This document shows, in pieces, positions 45,951-55,027 of a DNA stretch of 64,000 nucleotides. The notes beneath the pieces were generated by a model, which was given only the letters and a program-made list of their open reading frames with translations, was not told where the DNA came from and did no database searches. The number at the start of each line of letters is the position of its first letter. Positions within the stretch are counted from its first letter, which is position 1. Origin of the DNA: Burkholderiales bacterium (lineage in GTDB: Bacteria > Pseudomonadota > Gammaproteobacteria > Burkholderiales > Burkholderiaceae_C); assembly GCA_016213205.1 (NCBI GenBank), contig JACRAZ010000027.1, positions 84,340-148,339 on the forward strand. Reading direction: 5' to 3'. A program made the translations under genes and the position numbers.

Positions 45951-47071
45951 GAGGAGACTCCCGGCGTCGGCTGCTTGGCGAGATCGGCCTGTTTGGCCTG
46001 GGTCGCGCGCAGGCGGTCCATGTCGGACTGGAAGGTCACGTAGTGCGGCATCTTGTAGTGGGTGCAGAAGCCCATCGAGTCGACTCCGTCGATGTGCAGC
46101 AGCACGAACTCGGGGTCTTCGCTGGGGTTGTCGGGGGTACCCGCCATGCCCTTCTGTAGCGAGCGGTCGAGGATGGCCATCGAGATCGCCTTGACCTCGT
46201 TGTGCCCGAAACAGGCGCCGTAACCGAGCGAGAACACCGGCTTTGCACCGGGCTCCTCGGTCGGCGTGTACATGGCCACCACCTCGCATTCGGTGACCAG
46301 CACCTCGCCGGCCTCGACCGGCTCGCCGGTCACCGGGTGCGGCAGCATCAGCGGCACGTAGCCCACGCGCAGCTCGGCCACCGTCGGGTGCACGTCGCCG
46401 TAGCCGCGCATGTTGGAGTAGGCGATGGCCAGCATCGAGCCCGTCTCGGCGCGGCTCATGGTGGCCAGGGCGGCGCTGCGCGACACCGGGAACACCAGCG
46501 GGTCGCGGGTGATGTCGAAGGCCGGTGCCGCTGCTTCGGGCGCCGGGGGCAGCAGGCCCTCCGCGCGCAGGGCGTCCACCACCTTCGGGAAGCTGTCGGG
46601 CAGGTCCGGGCTCGGCAGGTCGTGCAGCCACTCGCGCGCCAGGGCCTGGAAGGCCTCGCGGCCCTCGGCCAGCTGCTCGAAGCGGAACAGCCGCTGCAGG
46701 TAGTCCGGCGTCGGGCCCAGCATCTGGCCGCCCGGGATCTCCTTGAAGGCCGAAGAGATGCGGCGCACCAGGCGCATGCCACCGCCGTCGTGGGCGTCGG
46801 TCACCGCCAGGCGCGCCCGCGTCGAGCGGAAGGCCCGCAGGAAGAACGCCGCCTCCAGCGTGTCGCCCGCGGCCTGCTTCAGCGCCAGCGCCGCCAGGTC
46901 GGGGTCGTACAGCCCGCCTTCGCCGATGACGCGCCCGGTCAGGAAGTGCAGTTGGTCGCGCACGGCGTCCACCGCCAGCGGCGCGCCGCCTCCTTGTGCG
47001 CGCAGGAACTCGAGCACGCGGGCGGCTTCGCGGATGGCGGTCTCACCGCCCTTGATGGCCACATAGCCCAT
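45947..47071 (-). CDS. phnI: Alpha-D-ribose 1-methylphosphonate 5-triphosphate synthase subunit PhnI
   Basis: 374 aa. MGYVAIKGGETAI is the standard PhnI start; FPVSRSAALATMSRAETGSMLAIAYSNMRGYG and ECEVVAMYTP...SLGYGACFGHNEVKAISMAILDRS are conserved. With PhnG and PhnH it swaps adenine of ATP for the phosphonate. Begins 2 bases after phnH. Confidence 0.95.
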   Translation of the reverse strand: MGYVAIKGGETAIREAARVLEFLRAQGGGAPLAVDAVRDQLHFLTGRVIGEGGLYDPDLAALALKQAAGDTLEAAFFLRAFRSTRARLAVTDAHDGGGMRLVRRISSAFKEIPGGQMLGPTPDYLQRLFRFEQLAEGREAFQALAREWLHDLPSPDLPDSFPKVVDALRAEGLLPPAPEAAAPAFDITRDPLVFPVSRSAALATMSRAETGSMLAIAYSNMRGYGDVHPTVAELRVGYVPLMLPHPVTGEPVEAGEVLVTECEVVAMYTPTEEPGAKPVFSLGYGACFGHNEVKAISMAILDRSLQKGMAGTPDNPSEDPEFVLLHIDGVDSMGFCTHYKMPHYVTFQSDMDRLRATQAKQADLAKQPTPGVSS

Positions 47072-47073
47072 GC

Positions 47074-47652
47074 TCAGTGCTCCCCGGCCAAGGCCGTGAT
47101 CTCGACGCGCGTGGTGCGCGGCAGCGCCACCAGCGCATCGGGCGCCGCCAGCACGATGTCCACGCCCAGCGGGTAGGCCGCGACCCAGGCCGCGCGCCGC
47201 GCCAGCCAGTCAGGATGCAGTCCGCTGACGGCCAGGGTGCGCGGGCCCGCCACGCCCGGGCCCTGCAGCTGCAGCACCTGGGCTTCTGCCGATGCCGGTC
47301 CGTCACACAGCGCGTCCACGGTCAGCAGCAGCGTCGCGCCGCCTTCGGGTGACTCCAGCGTGCCCAGCGCGGGCGCGAAGCCAGCCACGGGCGGCCTGCG
47401 GCCGTCGAGCAGGACGAAGCGTGCCTGCGTCGCAGGTGCCGCGGGTGCGAGCAGCAGTCGCCGCAGGTCCGCACCCAGCACGCCCCCCGGATCGGCCAGG
47501 CTCACCGACTCGTCGAGCACCACCGACAGGAACATCAGCACCGCCCCCGGCGGTGTGGCTGGCACGCGGGTGCCAGGCCGGGCGAAGCCGTCGAGCACGG
47601 CCCGAAAGGCCTGCTGCTGCGCCTCGGGCGTCCACCATGCGGCGGGCTTCAT
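47074..47652 (-). CDS. phnH: C-P lyase core subunit PhnH
   Basis: 192 aa. PEAQQQAFRAVLDGFARPGTRV is the family N-terminus; LVALPRTTRVEI is its C-terminal hallmark. It is a structural subunit of the PhnGHIJ core. Start overlaps the phnG stop by ATGA. Confidence 0.92.
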   Translation of the reverse strand: MKPAAWWTPEAQQQAFRAVLDGFARPGTRVPATPPGAVLMFLSVVLDESVSLADPGGVLGADLRRLLLAPAAPATQARFVLLDGRRPPVAGFAPALGTLESPEGGATLLLTVDALCDGPASAEAQVLQLQGPGVAGPRTLAVSGLHPDWLARRAAWVAAYPLGVDIVLAAPDALVALPRTTRVEITALAGEH

Positions 47653-48143
47653 GCGGCGCCCTCCTCATCCTCATCGGCCTCGGCCAGCAGCGCAAAGTCC
47701 ACGCGCGTGCGCTGCAGCCCCGCCTGCCGGACGGTGCGGAGCTCCTCGCGGGCCTGCGCGCCGCGCGCCGCGAGAGCGTCCACCACGTCGGCGCCGGGCC
47801 AGCGGTGGGCGAAGACGGCATCCAGCACCGCCAGCGCCTGGGCCAGCTCGGCGTCGTCGGCCATCACCACGGCACCGCCCTCGGCGCGTTCGCCCCGGTG
47901 GTCGACCAGCGCGACGGCCGCGCGCGCCATCGGCACCTCGCCCAGGAAGAAGGGCTGGTGCTGCACGGCGTCGCGCCACTGCATCAGCGCCAGGCCGGCC
48001 TCGGCCGGCTGCAGCGGCGTCACCGTCAGGCCTTCGCTGAGCTGGGTAGCCGTGCGCAGCACGGCCTCGCGGCCGGCCACCGACAGGCAGGCGACCAGGT
48101 GGCGCCGCTCGATCGTCGGCGTGGGCAAGGGTCGGGAAGTCAT
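47649..48143 (-). CDS. phnG: C-P lyase core subunit PhnG
   Basis: 164 aa. RRHLVACLSVAGREAVLRTA and FFLGEVPMARAAVAL match PhnG (usually ~150 aa). It has an acidic tail (EADEDEEGAA). It lies 7 bases after phnE, the junction between the transport and catalytic parts of the operon. Confidence 0.92.
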   Translation of the reverse strand: MTSRPLPTPTIERRHLVACLSVAGREAVLRTATQLSEGLTVTPLQPAEAGLALMQWRDAVQHQPFFLGEVPMARAAVALVDHRGERAEGGAVVMADDAELAQALAVLDAVFAHRWPGADVVDALAARGAQAREELRTVRQAGLQRTRVDFALLAEADEDEEGAA

Positions 48144-48150
48144 AGCGTCC

Positions 48151-49176
48151 TCACATCAGCCGCGCGCGCAGGCGGGCCGAGAACTGGTCGAGCAGGAAGA
48201 CCACGACGAAGATCGCGATCAGGATGGTCGCCACGTGGTCGTACTGGAACATGTCGAAGCGGCCCTTCAGTTCCTGGCCGATGCCGCCGGCACCCACCAG
48301 GCCGATGACGGTGGCCATGCGCACGTTGCGGTCCAGGATGTACAGCGTGTAGGCGATGTACTGCGGCAGCACCTGCGGCAGCACGCCGTACCACAGCGTC
48401 TTGAGCTTGCCGGCGCCGATGGCCTCCAGCGCCTCCTGCGGCTTCTTGTCGGCGTTCTCGATGTCCTCGGCGTAGAACTTTCCGAGGAAGCCGGCCGCGT
48501 GCAGCCCGAGTGCCAGCACGCCGGCGATCGGCCCGAAGCCATAGGCCAGCACCAGGAACAGCGCCACGATCAGCTCGGGCGCCGAGCGCAGCAGGCTGAT
48601 CGTGCCGCGCGCCAGCGTGTAGGTGGCCCGGTAGGGCGTGTAGTTGCGCGCCGCGAAGTACGCCAGCGGCACCGACAGCAGCACCGACAGGATCGTGCCC
48701 CAGAGGGCAATCTCCAGGGTCTCCAGCATCTTCACCGTGACCGTCCAGAGGTAGCCGATGGGCTTGACCAGCGTTTCCGTGCGCTCGACGGTGGCTTCCA
48801 TCTGCAACGTCTGCGGGTTCAGCCGCTGCTCGGTGCGTTCCTGCACTTCGATGGTCGCGAAAGGCGGCAGCCGGTCCCGGTCCAGCCCGGGCAGTCGCGC
48901 CACGTCTTCCTGTTCGCTGATGGCCGGCGGCCACATGGCGGTGCCGACCCGCGACAAGCCGCGCACGACCTGCGAGTCGTCGGCCAGGCCGACGATCTTG
49001 CCGACGGCCTGGACACTCATGGCCACCATGCGGTCCATCTCGGTGCGGTGCCCGGTCCACAGCAGCAGGCCCAGCAGGCCGATCACGACCAGCAGGTGCT
49101 TGGCGCTGTACGGCGGGTCGAGGCGCCATTCGAGCTGGGTGCCCTGCGGCGGCACGGGGATGGGCTTGGCAAGCAT
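48151..49176 (-). CDS. phnE: Phosphonate ABC transporter permease PhnE
   Basis: 341 aa from ATG 49176 (GGAG 9 bases upstream). About six membrane segments. The binding-protein-dependent permease loop is EALEAIGAGKLKTLWYGVLPQVLPQY, and GLVGAGGIGQELKGRFDMFQYDHVATILIAI closes it. There is only one phnE here. An unusual soluble loop of about 100 residues follows the first membrane segment. Confidence 0.94.
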   Translation of the reverse strand: MLAKPIPVPPQGTQLEWRLDPPYSAKHLLVVIGLLGLLLWTGHRTEMDRMVAMSVQAVGKIVGLADDSQVVRGLSRVGTAMWPPAISEQEDVARLPGLDRDRLPPFATIEVQERTEQRLNPQTLQMEATVERTETLVKPIGYLWTVTVKMLETLEIALWGTILSVLLSVPLAYFAARNYTPYRATYTLARGTISLLRSAPELIVALFLVLAYGFGPIAGVLALGLHAAGFLGKFYAEDIENADKKPQEALEAIGAGKLKTLWYGVLPQVLPQYIAYTLYILDRNVRMATVIGLVGAGGIGQELKGRFDMFQYDHVATILIAIFVVVFLLDQFSARLRARLM

Positions 49177-49211
49177 GGCGTTCACTCCGCGGGGTGCTGC
49201 ATCACGTCCAC

Positions 49212-50030
49212 TCACGCCGCCAGGGGCTGGCGGCCCTGGGCATCGAGCCGCGCCGCGGCCGGTGTGCCGCTGTGCTCGTCCGCCGCCTGGTCGTCCCAAT
49301 GGGCGCCGGCGTAGAGCTGCTGCACGCGCTCGTCGGTGAACTCGGCCGGCGTGCCGTCGAAGACCACGCGGCCGTCGCGCATGCCGACGATGCGGTCGCC
49401 GAACTCGCGCGCCAGGTCCACCTGGTGCAGGCTGCACAGCACGGTGGTATTGCGCTCGCGGGCCGCTTCGCGCACCAGTGTGAGGATGTCGCGAGAGATC
49501 TTGGGGTCGAGGCTGGCCACCGGTTCGTCGGCAAGCACGACCTCGGGGTCGAGCATGAAGGCGCGCGCGATGCCCACGCGCTGCTGCTGGCCCCCGGAGA
49601 GTTCGCCGGCCCGGCGCTGCAGATGCCGGGGGTCAAGCCCCACCCGTTCCAGAAGCGCACAGGCCTTGCGCCGGTGTTCGGGCGTGAACCAGCCCAGCAG
49701 CGCCCGACCGGTGGACACCACCGGCAGCAGCCCCGCCAGCACGTTGCCGGCCACGCTCATGCGCAGCGTCAGGTTGAAGTGCTGGTGAATCATCGCCACG
49801 CGCTGGCGCAGGGCGCGCTCGGTGTCGGCGTTGAACTCGATGCCGTCGATCGTCAGCCGACCCTCGGTCGGCTGCATCAGTCCGTTGACGGCGCGCAGCA
49901 GCGTCGACTTGCCGGCACCCGAGGGGCCGAGCACGACGCAGAACTGGCCGCGCGGCACCTGCAGGCTGACGCCGGACAGGGCCCGCGTGCCGTCGGGCCA
50001 GGTCTTGCCGAGATGCTGGAATTCGATCAT
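49212..50030 (-). CDS. phnC: Phosphonate ABC transporter ATPase PhnC
   Basis: 272 aa from ATG 50030 (GGAG at good spacing). Walker [25 protein letters not shown], signature LSGGQQQRVGIARAFM, Walker B VVLADEPVASLDP. Drives PhnE. The C-terminal ~25 residues beyond the ABC domain are an extension. Confidence 0.94.
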   Translation of the reverse strand: MIEFQHLGKTWPDGTRALSGVSLQVPRGQFCVVLGPSGAGKSTLLRAVNGLMQPTEGRLTIDGIEFNADTERALRQRVAMIHQHFNLTLRMSVAGNVLAGLLPVVSTGRALLGWFTPEHRRKACALLERVGLDPRHLQRRAGELSGGQQQRVGIARAFMLDPEVVLADEPVASLDPKISRDILTLVREAARERNTTVLCSLHQVDLAREFGDRIVGMRDGRVVFDGTPAEFTDERVQQLYAGAHWDDQAADEHSGTPAAARLDAQGRQPLAA

Positions 50031-50124
50031 GGGTTGCTCCGCGTGGAGGGAGCACCCGGCGGGCAAAGCCGCGCGGGTGACTCGTGTTGGTTTGCTGCCG
50101 AGAAGGCGATTGCAGCGTCGGTGA

Positions 50125-51072
50125 TCAGCGCGCGCTGGCCTTCTTCATGATGTCGGTCTTCACCGTGTCGGTGACCAGCTCGAACATCTTCCCGGCGGCC
50201 GCCATGTCGGCTTCACTGACCTTGGCGGTGTAGCCGTCGACCTTGCCGCCGCCGTAGCCGCGGATCTGGTCCTTGCTGATGCCGGGCAGCTTGTCGACGT
50301 TGTTGAAGGCGTCGCGCAGCTTGGCCTTGACGCCGTCGCTCACCTTCGGGTGGATCGCCAGCGGCGGATAGGGGATCGGCGTGCTCTTGGCGATGACCTT
50401 GACCTTGCTCGGGTCCAGGGCCTTGGCGTTCACGGCCTTCTCGAACGAGTCGAAGGAGGCGCCACCCGCATCGACCAGGCCCTCGGCCAGGGCCTTCAGC
50501 ACGTTCGCGTGGCTGCCGGCCATGTTGATGGAACCGGCCTGACGTGCCGGGTCGACGCCGCCCGCGATCATCATCGCCACCGGGACGTTGAAGCTCGAGG
50601 TCGAGTTCACGTCGCCGAGCGCGATGCGCTTGCCCTTCAGGTCGGCCACGCCGTTGATGCCGGCATCGGTGCGCGCGAAGATGCCCGAGTAGTAGACCGA
50701 CTCGCCGTGGCGCACGGCCAGCGCCAGCAGTTCCGAGCAGCCACGGGCCTTGGCCTGCAGGTAGCTGGCGGGCCCATACCAGGCGATGTCGGCCGCGCCG
50801 TTGCACATGGCCTCGACCACGGCCGAGTAGCTCTGGCCGACCTTGATGTCGAAGCTCAGGCCGGTGGCCTGGCCGATGGCGCCGAAGATGGGCTGGAAGT
50901 CCTTCTTCGTGCCGTCTTCGGTGCCGCCGTCGGCGGGCACGAGGATCACGCGCAGCGGCTTGGCGGCACTGCCGTCATGCTGCGCCTGGGCGAAGGCGCT
51001 GGTGGCGGAAGCGACGCCGGCCAGGCCGATGGCCAAGGCGAGCGCTGTGCGAAGGAAGGCTTTGCGATACAT
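50125..51072 (-). CDS. phnD: Phosphonate-binding periplasmic protein PhnD
   Basis: 315 aa with signal peptide (MYRKAFLRTALALAIGLAGVASATSAFA). ILVPADGGTEDGTKKDFQPIF, GAADIAWYGPASYLQAKARG, YYSGIFARTDAGI and DVNSTSSFNVP are PhnD blocks. Delivers phosphonates to PhnCE. A ribosome site (GGAGCG) precedes it. It is the second gene of the operon, after phnF. Confidence 0.95.
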   Translation of the reverse strand: MYRKAFLRTALALAIGLAGVASATSAFAQAQHDGSAAKPLRVILVPADGGTEDGTKKDFQPIFGAIGQATGLSFDIKVGQSYSAVVEAMCNGAADIAWYGPASYLQAKARGCSELLALAVRHGESVYYSGIFARTDAGINGVADLKGKRIALGDVNSTSSFNVPVAMMIAGGVDPARQAGSINMAGSHANVLKALAEGLVDAGGASFDSFEKAVNAKALDPSKVKVIAKSTPIPYPPLAIHPKVSDGVKAKLRDAFNNVDKLPGISKDQIRGYGGGKVDGYTAKVSEADMAAAGKMFELVTDTVKTDIMKKASAR

Positions 51073-51121
51073 TGATGACGCTCCTGTAAGGTCGATGGAA
51101 TCAGTCGGGAACTTGCGAGGT

Positions 51122-51838
51122 TCAAGGGGTGATGCGCAGTTGCATGCGGTCTGCGCGGAACCGAGTCAGGGCGTACTCGACCGGGGCTCCATCCCGGTCG
51201 CGCACGTTGACGCTCTTGACGCGAAGCACAGGCACATGGCCCGGCATCGCCAACAGGCTGGCGTCATCGCCTTGCGGGAGCGCCCCCGAGACCAGGCTCT
51301 CGGTGCGCTTCAGGCGCCAGCCATGCTGTGCTTCGATGAATTCGTGCAGCGATCCGCCGCTGTAGTCGTCGAGCACGCCCGGCAGCAGGGTCAGTGGCAG
51401 GTAGTGCGAGATGACGCAGAAGGGCGCGTCGTCCACGCTGCGCAGCGTCTCGATCCAGGCCACCGGCTCGCCCTCGTCGAGTTGCAGGCGCTGCGCCACA
51501 CCGCCCTGGGCCGGGATGCGCAGCTTGCGCAGCACCGTGCTCTCGGTGACACGACCCTGGGCCTCGAGCGTCTCCGTGAAGCGAGTGCGCTGGCCGATGT
51601 CGTAGTCCAGCGGCTTGTGCAGTACGAAGCTGCCCATGCCATGCCGGCGCTCGACCCAGCCTTCGGCGATCAGCCCTTCGAGGGCCCGACGCAGCGTGTG
51701 TCGGTTGACGCCGAAACGCTCGGCCAGAGCCGCCTCCGGCGGCAGCGCATCCCCCGGGCGATGCAACGAGCGGATCTCGGCTTCCAGCTGCCGCTGGACT
51801 TGTCGATAGATGGTCTCGCCGATGCCCCGTTGGATCAC
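51122..51838 (-). CDS. phnF: GntR/HutC-family repressor PhnF
   Basis: 238 aa from GTG 51838. N-terminal winged helix (YRQVQRQLEAEIRSLHRPGDALPPEAALAERFGVNRHTLRRALEGLIAEGWVERRHGMGSFV) and C-terminal UTRA ligand domain (TRFTETLEAQGRVTESTVLRK...). First gene of the phn operon, so it should autoregulate it through the palindrome just upstream, sensing a phosphonate-derived ligand or phosphate status. Confidence 0.93.
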   Translation of the reverse strand: MIQRGIGETIYRQVQRQLEAEIRSLHRPGDALPPEAALAERFGVNRHTLRRALEGLIAEGWVERRHGMGSFVLHKPLDYDIGQRTRFTETLEAQGRVTESTVLRKLRIPAQGGVAQRLQLDEGEPVAWIETLRSVDDAPFCVISHYLPLTLLPGVLDDYSGGSLHEFIEAQHGWRLKRTESLVSGALPQGDDASLLAMPGHVPVLRVKSVNVRDRDGAPVEYALTRFRADRMQLRITP

Positions 51839-51845
51839 GCCTGCT

Positions 51846-51865
51846 CCAGATGTCTAGATATCTGG
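51846..51865. promoter_or_regulatory. Palindromic PhnF operator candidate
   Basis: ccagatgtctagatatctgg, inverted repeat with arms ccagat/atctgg around tctaga and only one mismatched pair. It lies 8 bases upstream of the phnF start. HutC-subfamily GntR repressors bind such GT-N-TA-N-AC-type palindromes. Confidence 0.75.
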
Positions 51866-52213
51866 AATCGAAGTCTCGGCAGGCTTCGTGACAGCGATGT
51901 GTCGGCGAAATGAAACCTGCAGGCCGTCGCACTCCTCGCTCCCCATGCGAGCTACCCGGGGACGGCGCCAGGAGACGGCGTTCACCCAACGCTGCGGGGC
52001 TGGCGTCCGAAGGATTCAGAGTAGAGGCGCAAAGGCACGGGGCACGAGCGGTAAGGCCAGTATTGCGTCGATCGTGTGGGGGCGCGCCCGACACAAGTTC
52101 TGCGCTCCATCGGAACCGATGAACGGCGCGTAGGCACCGCAATTTGCGTCGTTAAATGACGTCCTGATAAGTCCACTTAGTAGGACATCGCAAAAATTCT
52201 TCTATAGTCTTGG
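51866..52213. other. Divergent intergenic region between phn operon and integrase
   Basis: About 350 bases that must hold the phnF promoter (leftward) and the integrase promoter (rightward). Near the integrase there is an AT-richer stretch with a tatagt -10-like box at 52203 and a small inverted repeat gtcct/aggac (52161-52184). No gene is recognised. It is also the boundary between metabolic genes and the plasmid-type backbone. Confidence 0.4.
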
Positions 52214-54658
52214 TTGGATATCCAGGGAGTGCTGTTGGAACGCAATGCAGGCGCCGCTCTAGAGGGAAAACGGGCTGAGGCAAGCGCCGGCGACCCGGGA
52301 TCGCCGCTGCCGCGCCGCCGCGGGCGCCCGCGAGGTTCCCAGACACGGCTACTGAGCACAGGTGTTGGCGAACTCGGGCGCCATCACTTCGCCTTCCTGC
52401 GCGCGTTGATCGATGACATCGACCTCGAGCAGGCCTGGAAGCGGTACCTCGCCTTCTCGGGCGGCCTCAACGATCGACGGCACTTCGCCAGCCGATTGCG
52501 GCAGTTGGTCGACGTCATCGACCAAGCGGGACCCCAGCGGGGTCGGCAGGCCGAGGCGAATCTGGTCGTTCCCGCCCTGCGCGCCCTGCCCGACTTCGTG
52601 CCCGCGCGCGGTCGTCCGGGGGCCGGAAAAGCCGGACACCTCATCGAACCTGGAGCGCCCGACGAGGAGGCCGACCAGGCCTCAACGCCTCCCCCCTCCC
52701 CTCCCCTCGAGGACTGGCGGTCGGAGTACTGCCGTGCGACGGGGATTGACGAGGACTTTTACACGGAGGCCGAATGGCTCGAGCTCTACGTCGACGAGTT
52801 CAGGGAAGCGGCCGATATGCCGGCTGCGGGGGCAGGAAAAGCCGGACACTTGGCGGCGCCGCCCTCCCCTGCCCTGTCCGCAACGACCCACGCCAGGTTG
52901 GCCGAGCGGGTCGAGTCCGAGCGCCAGCCGCGTCTGTCGTCAACGCAGCGAAAGGCCGTCCTCGAAGCGTTGGCCTCGCTCGAGCAGGTGCTGGCGCGCG
53001 AGCCCAGCTTGGACGACGAGGTCGGCTTCTGGCTGGCTGCCGGGATGCCTAGGGAACTGATGAAGGTCGGGGTCAAGTCGCTTGGCGACCTGGTCAACTT
53101 CATCAACATCTACGGCTTCCGCTGGCACAGGCGCGTCTCCCGGATGGGAGTCGTGCGGGCGCGCCGGCTGCTGGACTGGCTCGCGCCCCTTGCTGAGGCT
53201 CGCGGTCGCCCCCTGAAGGAATCGGCCAGACGGCCGGAGACCGATCTGGCGCTGCTGCGGAAGCGGGAAATGGCCGGGTCGACGGGAGCCGACCGGTTCG
53301 CGCTCGTTCCCATCTTCGACGGCACCCTTCCGGATGCCCTCTCTGGTCGGGCCGGGACCTTCCGTGCCCAGGACGCGAACATCTGGGGCGCTGAGACCGA
53401 CGTTCAGGCGATCGGCCAGTGGCTCAGCCGCTACCGGGGCCAGACGCTGCGGGACTACACCCGGGTGGCAGAGCGCTTTTACCTGTGGTGCACCCACGTC
53501 CAGCGCAAGGCGCTGTCGTCGCTCCTGGAGGCCGATCTGCAGGCCTACCAAGGCTTCCTGGCGGCCCCGCCGGCCGACTGGGTGCAGGAGCGCAAGGTGC
53601 GGCGCGAGGACGCCTCCTGGAGGCCTTTCCGGGGGCCACTGGGGCGTAACAGCCAGCGACATGAGTTCACGGTGCTCGGCAGCATGTTCAGCACGATGCT
53701 CGAGAAGGGCTACCTGCGGGCCAACGCCATGGCCAACATGGGAGGCACCCTCGGGCTGGTGAAGCCAAGCATCGACGTGCGCCGGTCTCTTAGCGACCGA
53801 CACTGGGCTTTCGCCCTGCGGATGCTGCATGAAAAGCCGGACACTTCCGAGCGGCGGCGGCTGGAACTGCTGCTGGAGCTCGGAAGTTCCACGGGACTGC
53901 GGCTGTCGGAGCTGGCCACGACCCGCATGAGGGGGTTCCGCCAGGAGGAGGTGGACGGCGAACCGGCGTGGTTGCTCGAGGTCGTCGGCAAGGGCGGCAA
54001 GCTTCGGACGGTTGTGATTCTGGACCACGTCAAGGCACTGATCGAGCAGCACCATCGCGACATGGAGGCTGCCGGCGTTGGCTTCGACCCAACGGTGAGC
54101 AGGGTCCAGGTCCCGGGCAGCCTGGCCACGACCGCCGCCGGCGAGCGTGCGTTGGGCCGGTCGGCCGAGAGGCCGTCAACGGTGGCCCGGGTCGACGACG
54201 ACCTGGCCAACGCTTTGGAGCGTGAGGCCCAGCAGGCCTGGCGGCCACTGGTCGGCATCCTTCGCCGCCCTCCCCCACGCCGCAAGCTCGACAACCTCGG
54301 GGTGGCTTTCGTCGATCGCAAGGAGTCGAGCCAGGCGGATCGGTTTGGTGCGCTCGAACGGTCGGGGATCTACAAGCTCTTGCGGCGATTCTTCCGGGAC
54401 GCGGCCACGGCGGCGGCATCGAGGCGGGATGCGCCAGACGCGACCGAGTTTCTGGGCGCGTCGACGCACTGGTTGCGCCACACCTTCGCAAATGCCGCGG
54501 TGAAGCAGATGCAGCCGCAGGTGCTGCAGAGCCTGCTCGGTCACTCCGATCTCCGGGTGACGTCGGTGTACGTGAAGGCTGATGCCACCGACATCGTTCG
54601 CGGCATTCGGGCGATGAAGCGCACCGGGGTCAACCCCGGCGCGAAGGCGCCTCGATAG
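52214..54658 (+). CDS. Large tyrosine recombinase/phage-type integrase
   Basis: 814 aa from TTG 52214 (a GTG at 52229 is possible). Catalytic residues of tyrosine recombinases: Arg in STGLRLSELATTRM (near 562), HWLRHTFAN (His/Arg near 751), LLGHSDLRVTSVYVKAD with GH and the nucleophile Tyr near 786. A core-binding SAM-like domain precedes it (WLSRYRGQTLRDYTRVAERFYLWC). The N-terminal 370 residues are an extra region of unknown role. Unusually long for the family. It could resolve plasmid multimers or integrate elements. Three copies of an iteron-like DNA motif lie inside the coding sequence. Confidence 0.88.
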   Translation: MDIQGVLLERNAGAALEGKRAEASAGDPGSPLPRRRGRPRGSQTRLLSTGVGELGRHHFAFLRALIDDIDLEQAWKRYLAFSGGLNDRRHFASRLRQLVDVIDQAGPQRGRQAEANLVVPALRALPDFVPARGRPGAGKAGHLIEPGAPDEEADQASTPPPSPPLEDWRSEYCRATGIDEDFYTEAEWLELYVDEFREAADMPAAGAGKAGHLAAPPSPALSATTHARLAERVESERQPRLSSTQRKAVLEALASLEQVLAREPSLDDEVGFWLAAGMPRELMKVGVKSLGDLVNFINIYGFRWHRRVSRMGVVRARRLLDWLAPLAEARGRPLKESARRPETDLALLRKREMAGSTGADRFALVPIFDGTLPDALSGRAGTFRAQDANIWGAETDVQAIGQWLSRYRGQTLRDYTRVAERFYLWCTHVQRKALSSLLEADLQAYQGFLAAPPADWVQERKVRREDASWRPFRGPLGRNSQRHEFTVLGSMFSTMLEKGYLRANAMANMGGTLGLVKPSIDVRRSLSDRHWAFALRMLHEKPDTSERRRLELLLELGSSTGLRLSELATTRMRGFRQEEVDGEPAWLLEVVGKGGKLRTVVILDHVKALIEQHHRDMEAAGVGFDPTVSRVQVPGSLATTAAGERALGRSAERPSTVARVDDDLANALEREAQQAWRPLVGILRRPPPRRKLDNLGVAFVDRKESSQADRFGALERSGIYKLLRRFFRDAATAAASRRDAPDATEFLGASTHWLRHTFANAAVKQMQPQVLQSLLGHSDLRVTSVYVKADATDIVRGIRAMKRTGVNPGAKAPR
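52625..52641. repeat. Iteron-like motif copy a, inside integrase gene
   Basis: ggaaaagccggacacct. Same 14-base core (gaaaagccggacac) as copies b and c and, inverted, near-identical to origin copies at 57645-57661 and 57725-57741. Reads G-K-A-G-H in the protein. Confidence 0.65.
52835..52851. repeat. Iteron-like motif copy b, inside integrase gene
   Basis: ggaaaagccggacactt, 16 of 17 bases as in copy a; also translated as G-K-A-G-H. Confidence 0.65.
53830..53846. repeat. Iteron-like motif copy c, inside integrase gene, other frame
   Basis: tgaaaagccggacactt. Here the core is read in a different frame (E-K-P-D-T), so what is conserved is the DNA and not the protein. Confidence 0.65.
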
Positions 54659-54675
54659 CGGGTTCAAGAGGGGGC

Positions 54676-54690
54676 GTGGTACCGAACCAC
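54676..54690. repeat. parS-like palindrome 1
   Basis: gtggtaccgaaccac. It is embedded in a longer inverted repeat (aagagggg 54666-54673 / cccctctt 54692-54699), which may also end integrase transcription. First of four sites between integrase and parB. Confidence 0.8.
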
Positions 54691-54823
54691 ACCCCTCTTC
54701 CGGGCTGCCCCATCCGGGTGGCACTCACTTGGTTGCGAGGCGCTCGGCTTGCAGTCCGGAGGTCGGCCGAGGACCCCTCACGGGTGCCGGAATTCGAGTC
54801 CCGAACGTGGTCGGGATTGATGT

Positions 54824-54838
54824 GTGGTACGGAACCAC
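54824..54838. repeat. parS-like palindrome 2
   Basis: gtggtacggaaccac, with arms extended by gt/ac on each side. Confidence 0.8.
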
Positions 54839-54923
54839 ACCTGCTTCGGAAGGGCCTCTGATGTGCCCAGGGGCGGCCGCCGGGAGGCCTCCAAGCCGGG
54901 CTGCCGTGTCTCACAGCACCCGT

Positions 54924-54938
54924 GTGGTACGGTACCAC
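54924..54938. repeat. parS-like palindrome 3
   Basis: gtggtacggtaccac, perfect except at the centre. Confidence 0.8.
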
Positions 54939-55002
54939 GGACCTCGTTTCGACCCTGGTTTCCGGTCCGGCGCAGTGCCTGGTTCAGAGCGAAATCGGGT
55001 GC

Positions 55003-55017
55003 GTGGTACCGTACCAC
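55003..55017. repeat. parS-like palindrome 4
   Basis: gtggtaccgtaccac, 11 bases from the 3' end of parB. Consensus of the four sites: GTGGTACSGWACCAC. Start-to-start spacings are 148, 100 and 79. Confidence 0.8.
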
Positions 55018-55027
55018 AGCCCCCCCT

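Noticed and set aside
54676..55017. CRISPR array
   Set aside because: The four short repeats are palindromes of 15 bp with uneven spacing beside parB, which fits a centromere. No other regularly spaced repeats were seen in the window.
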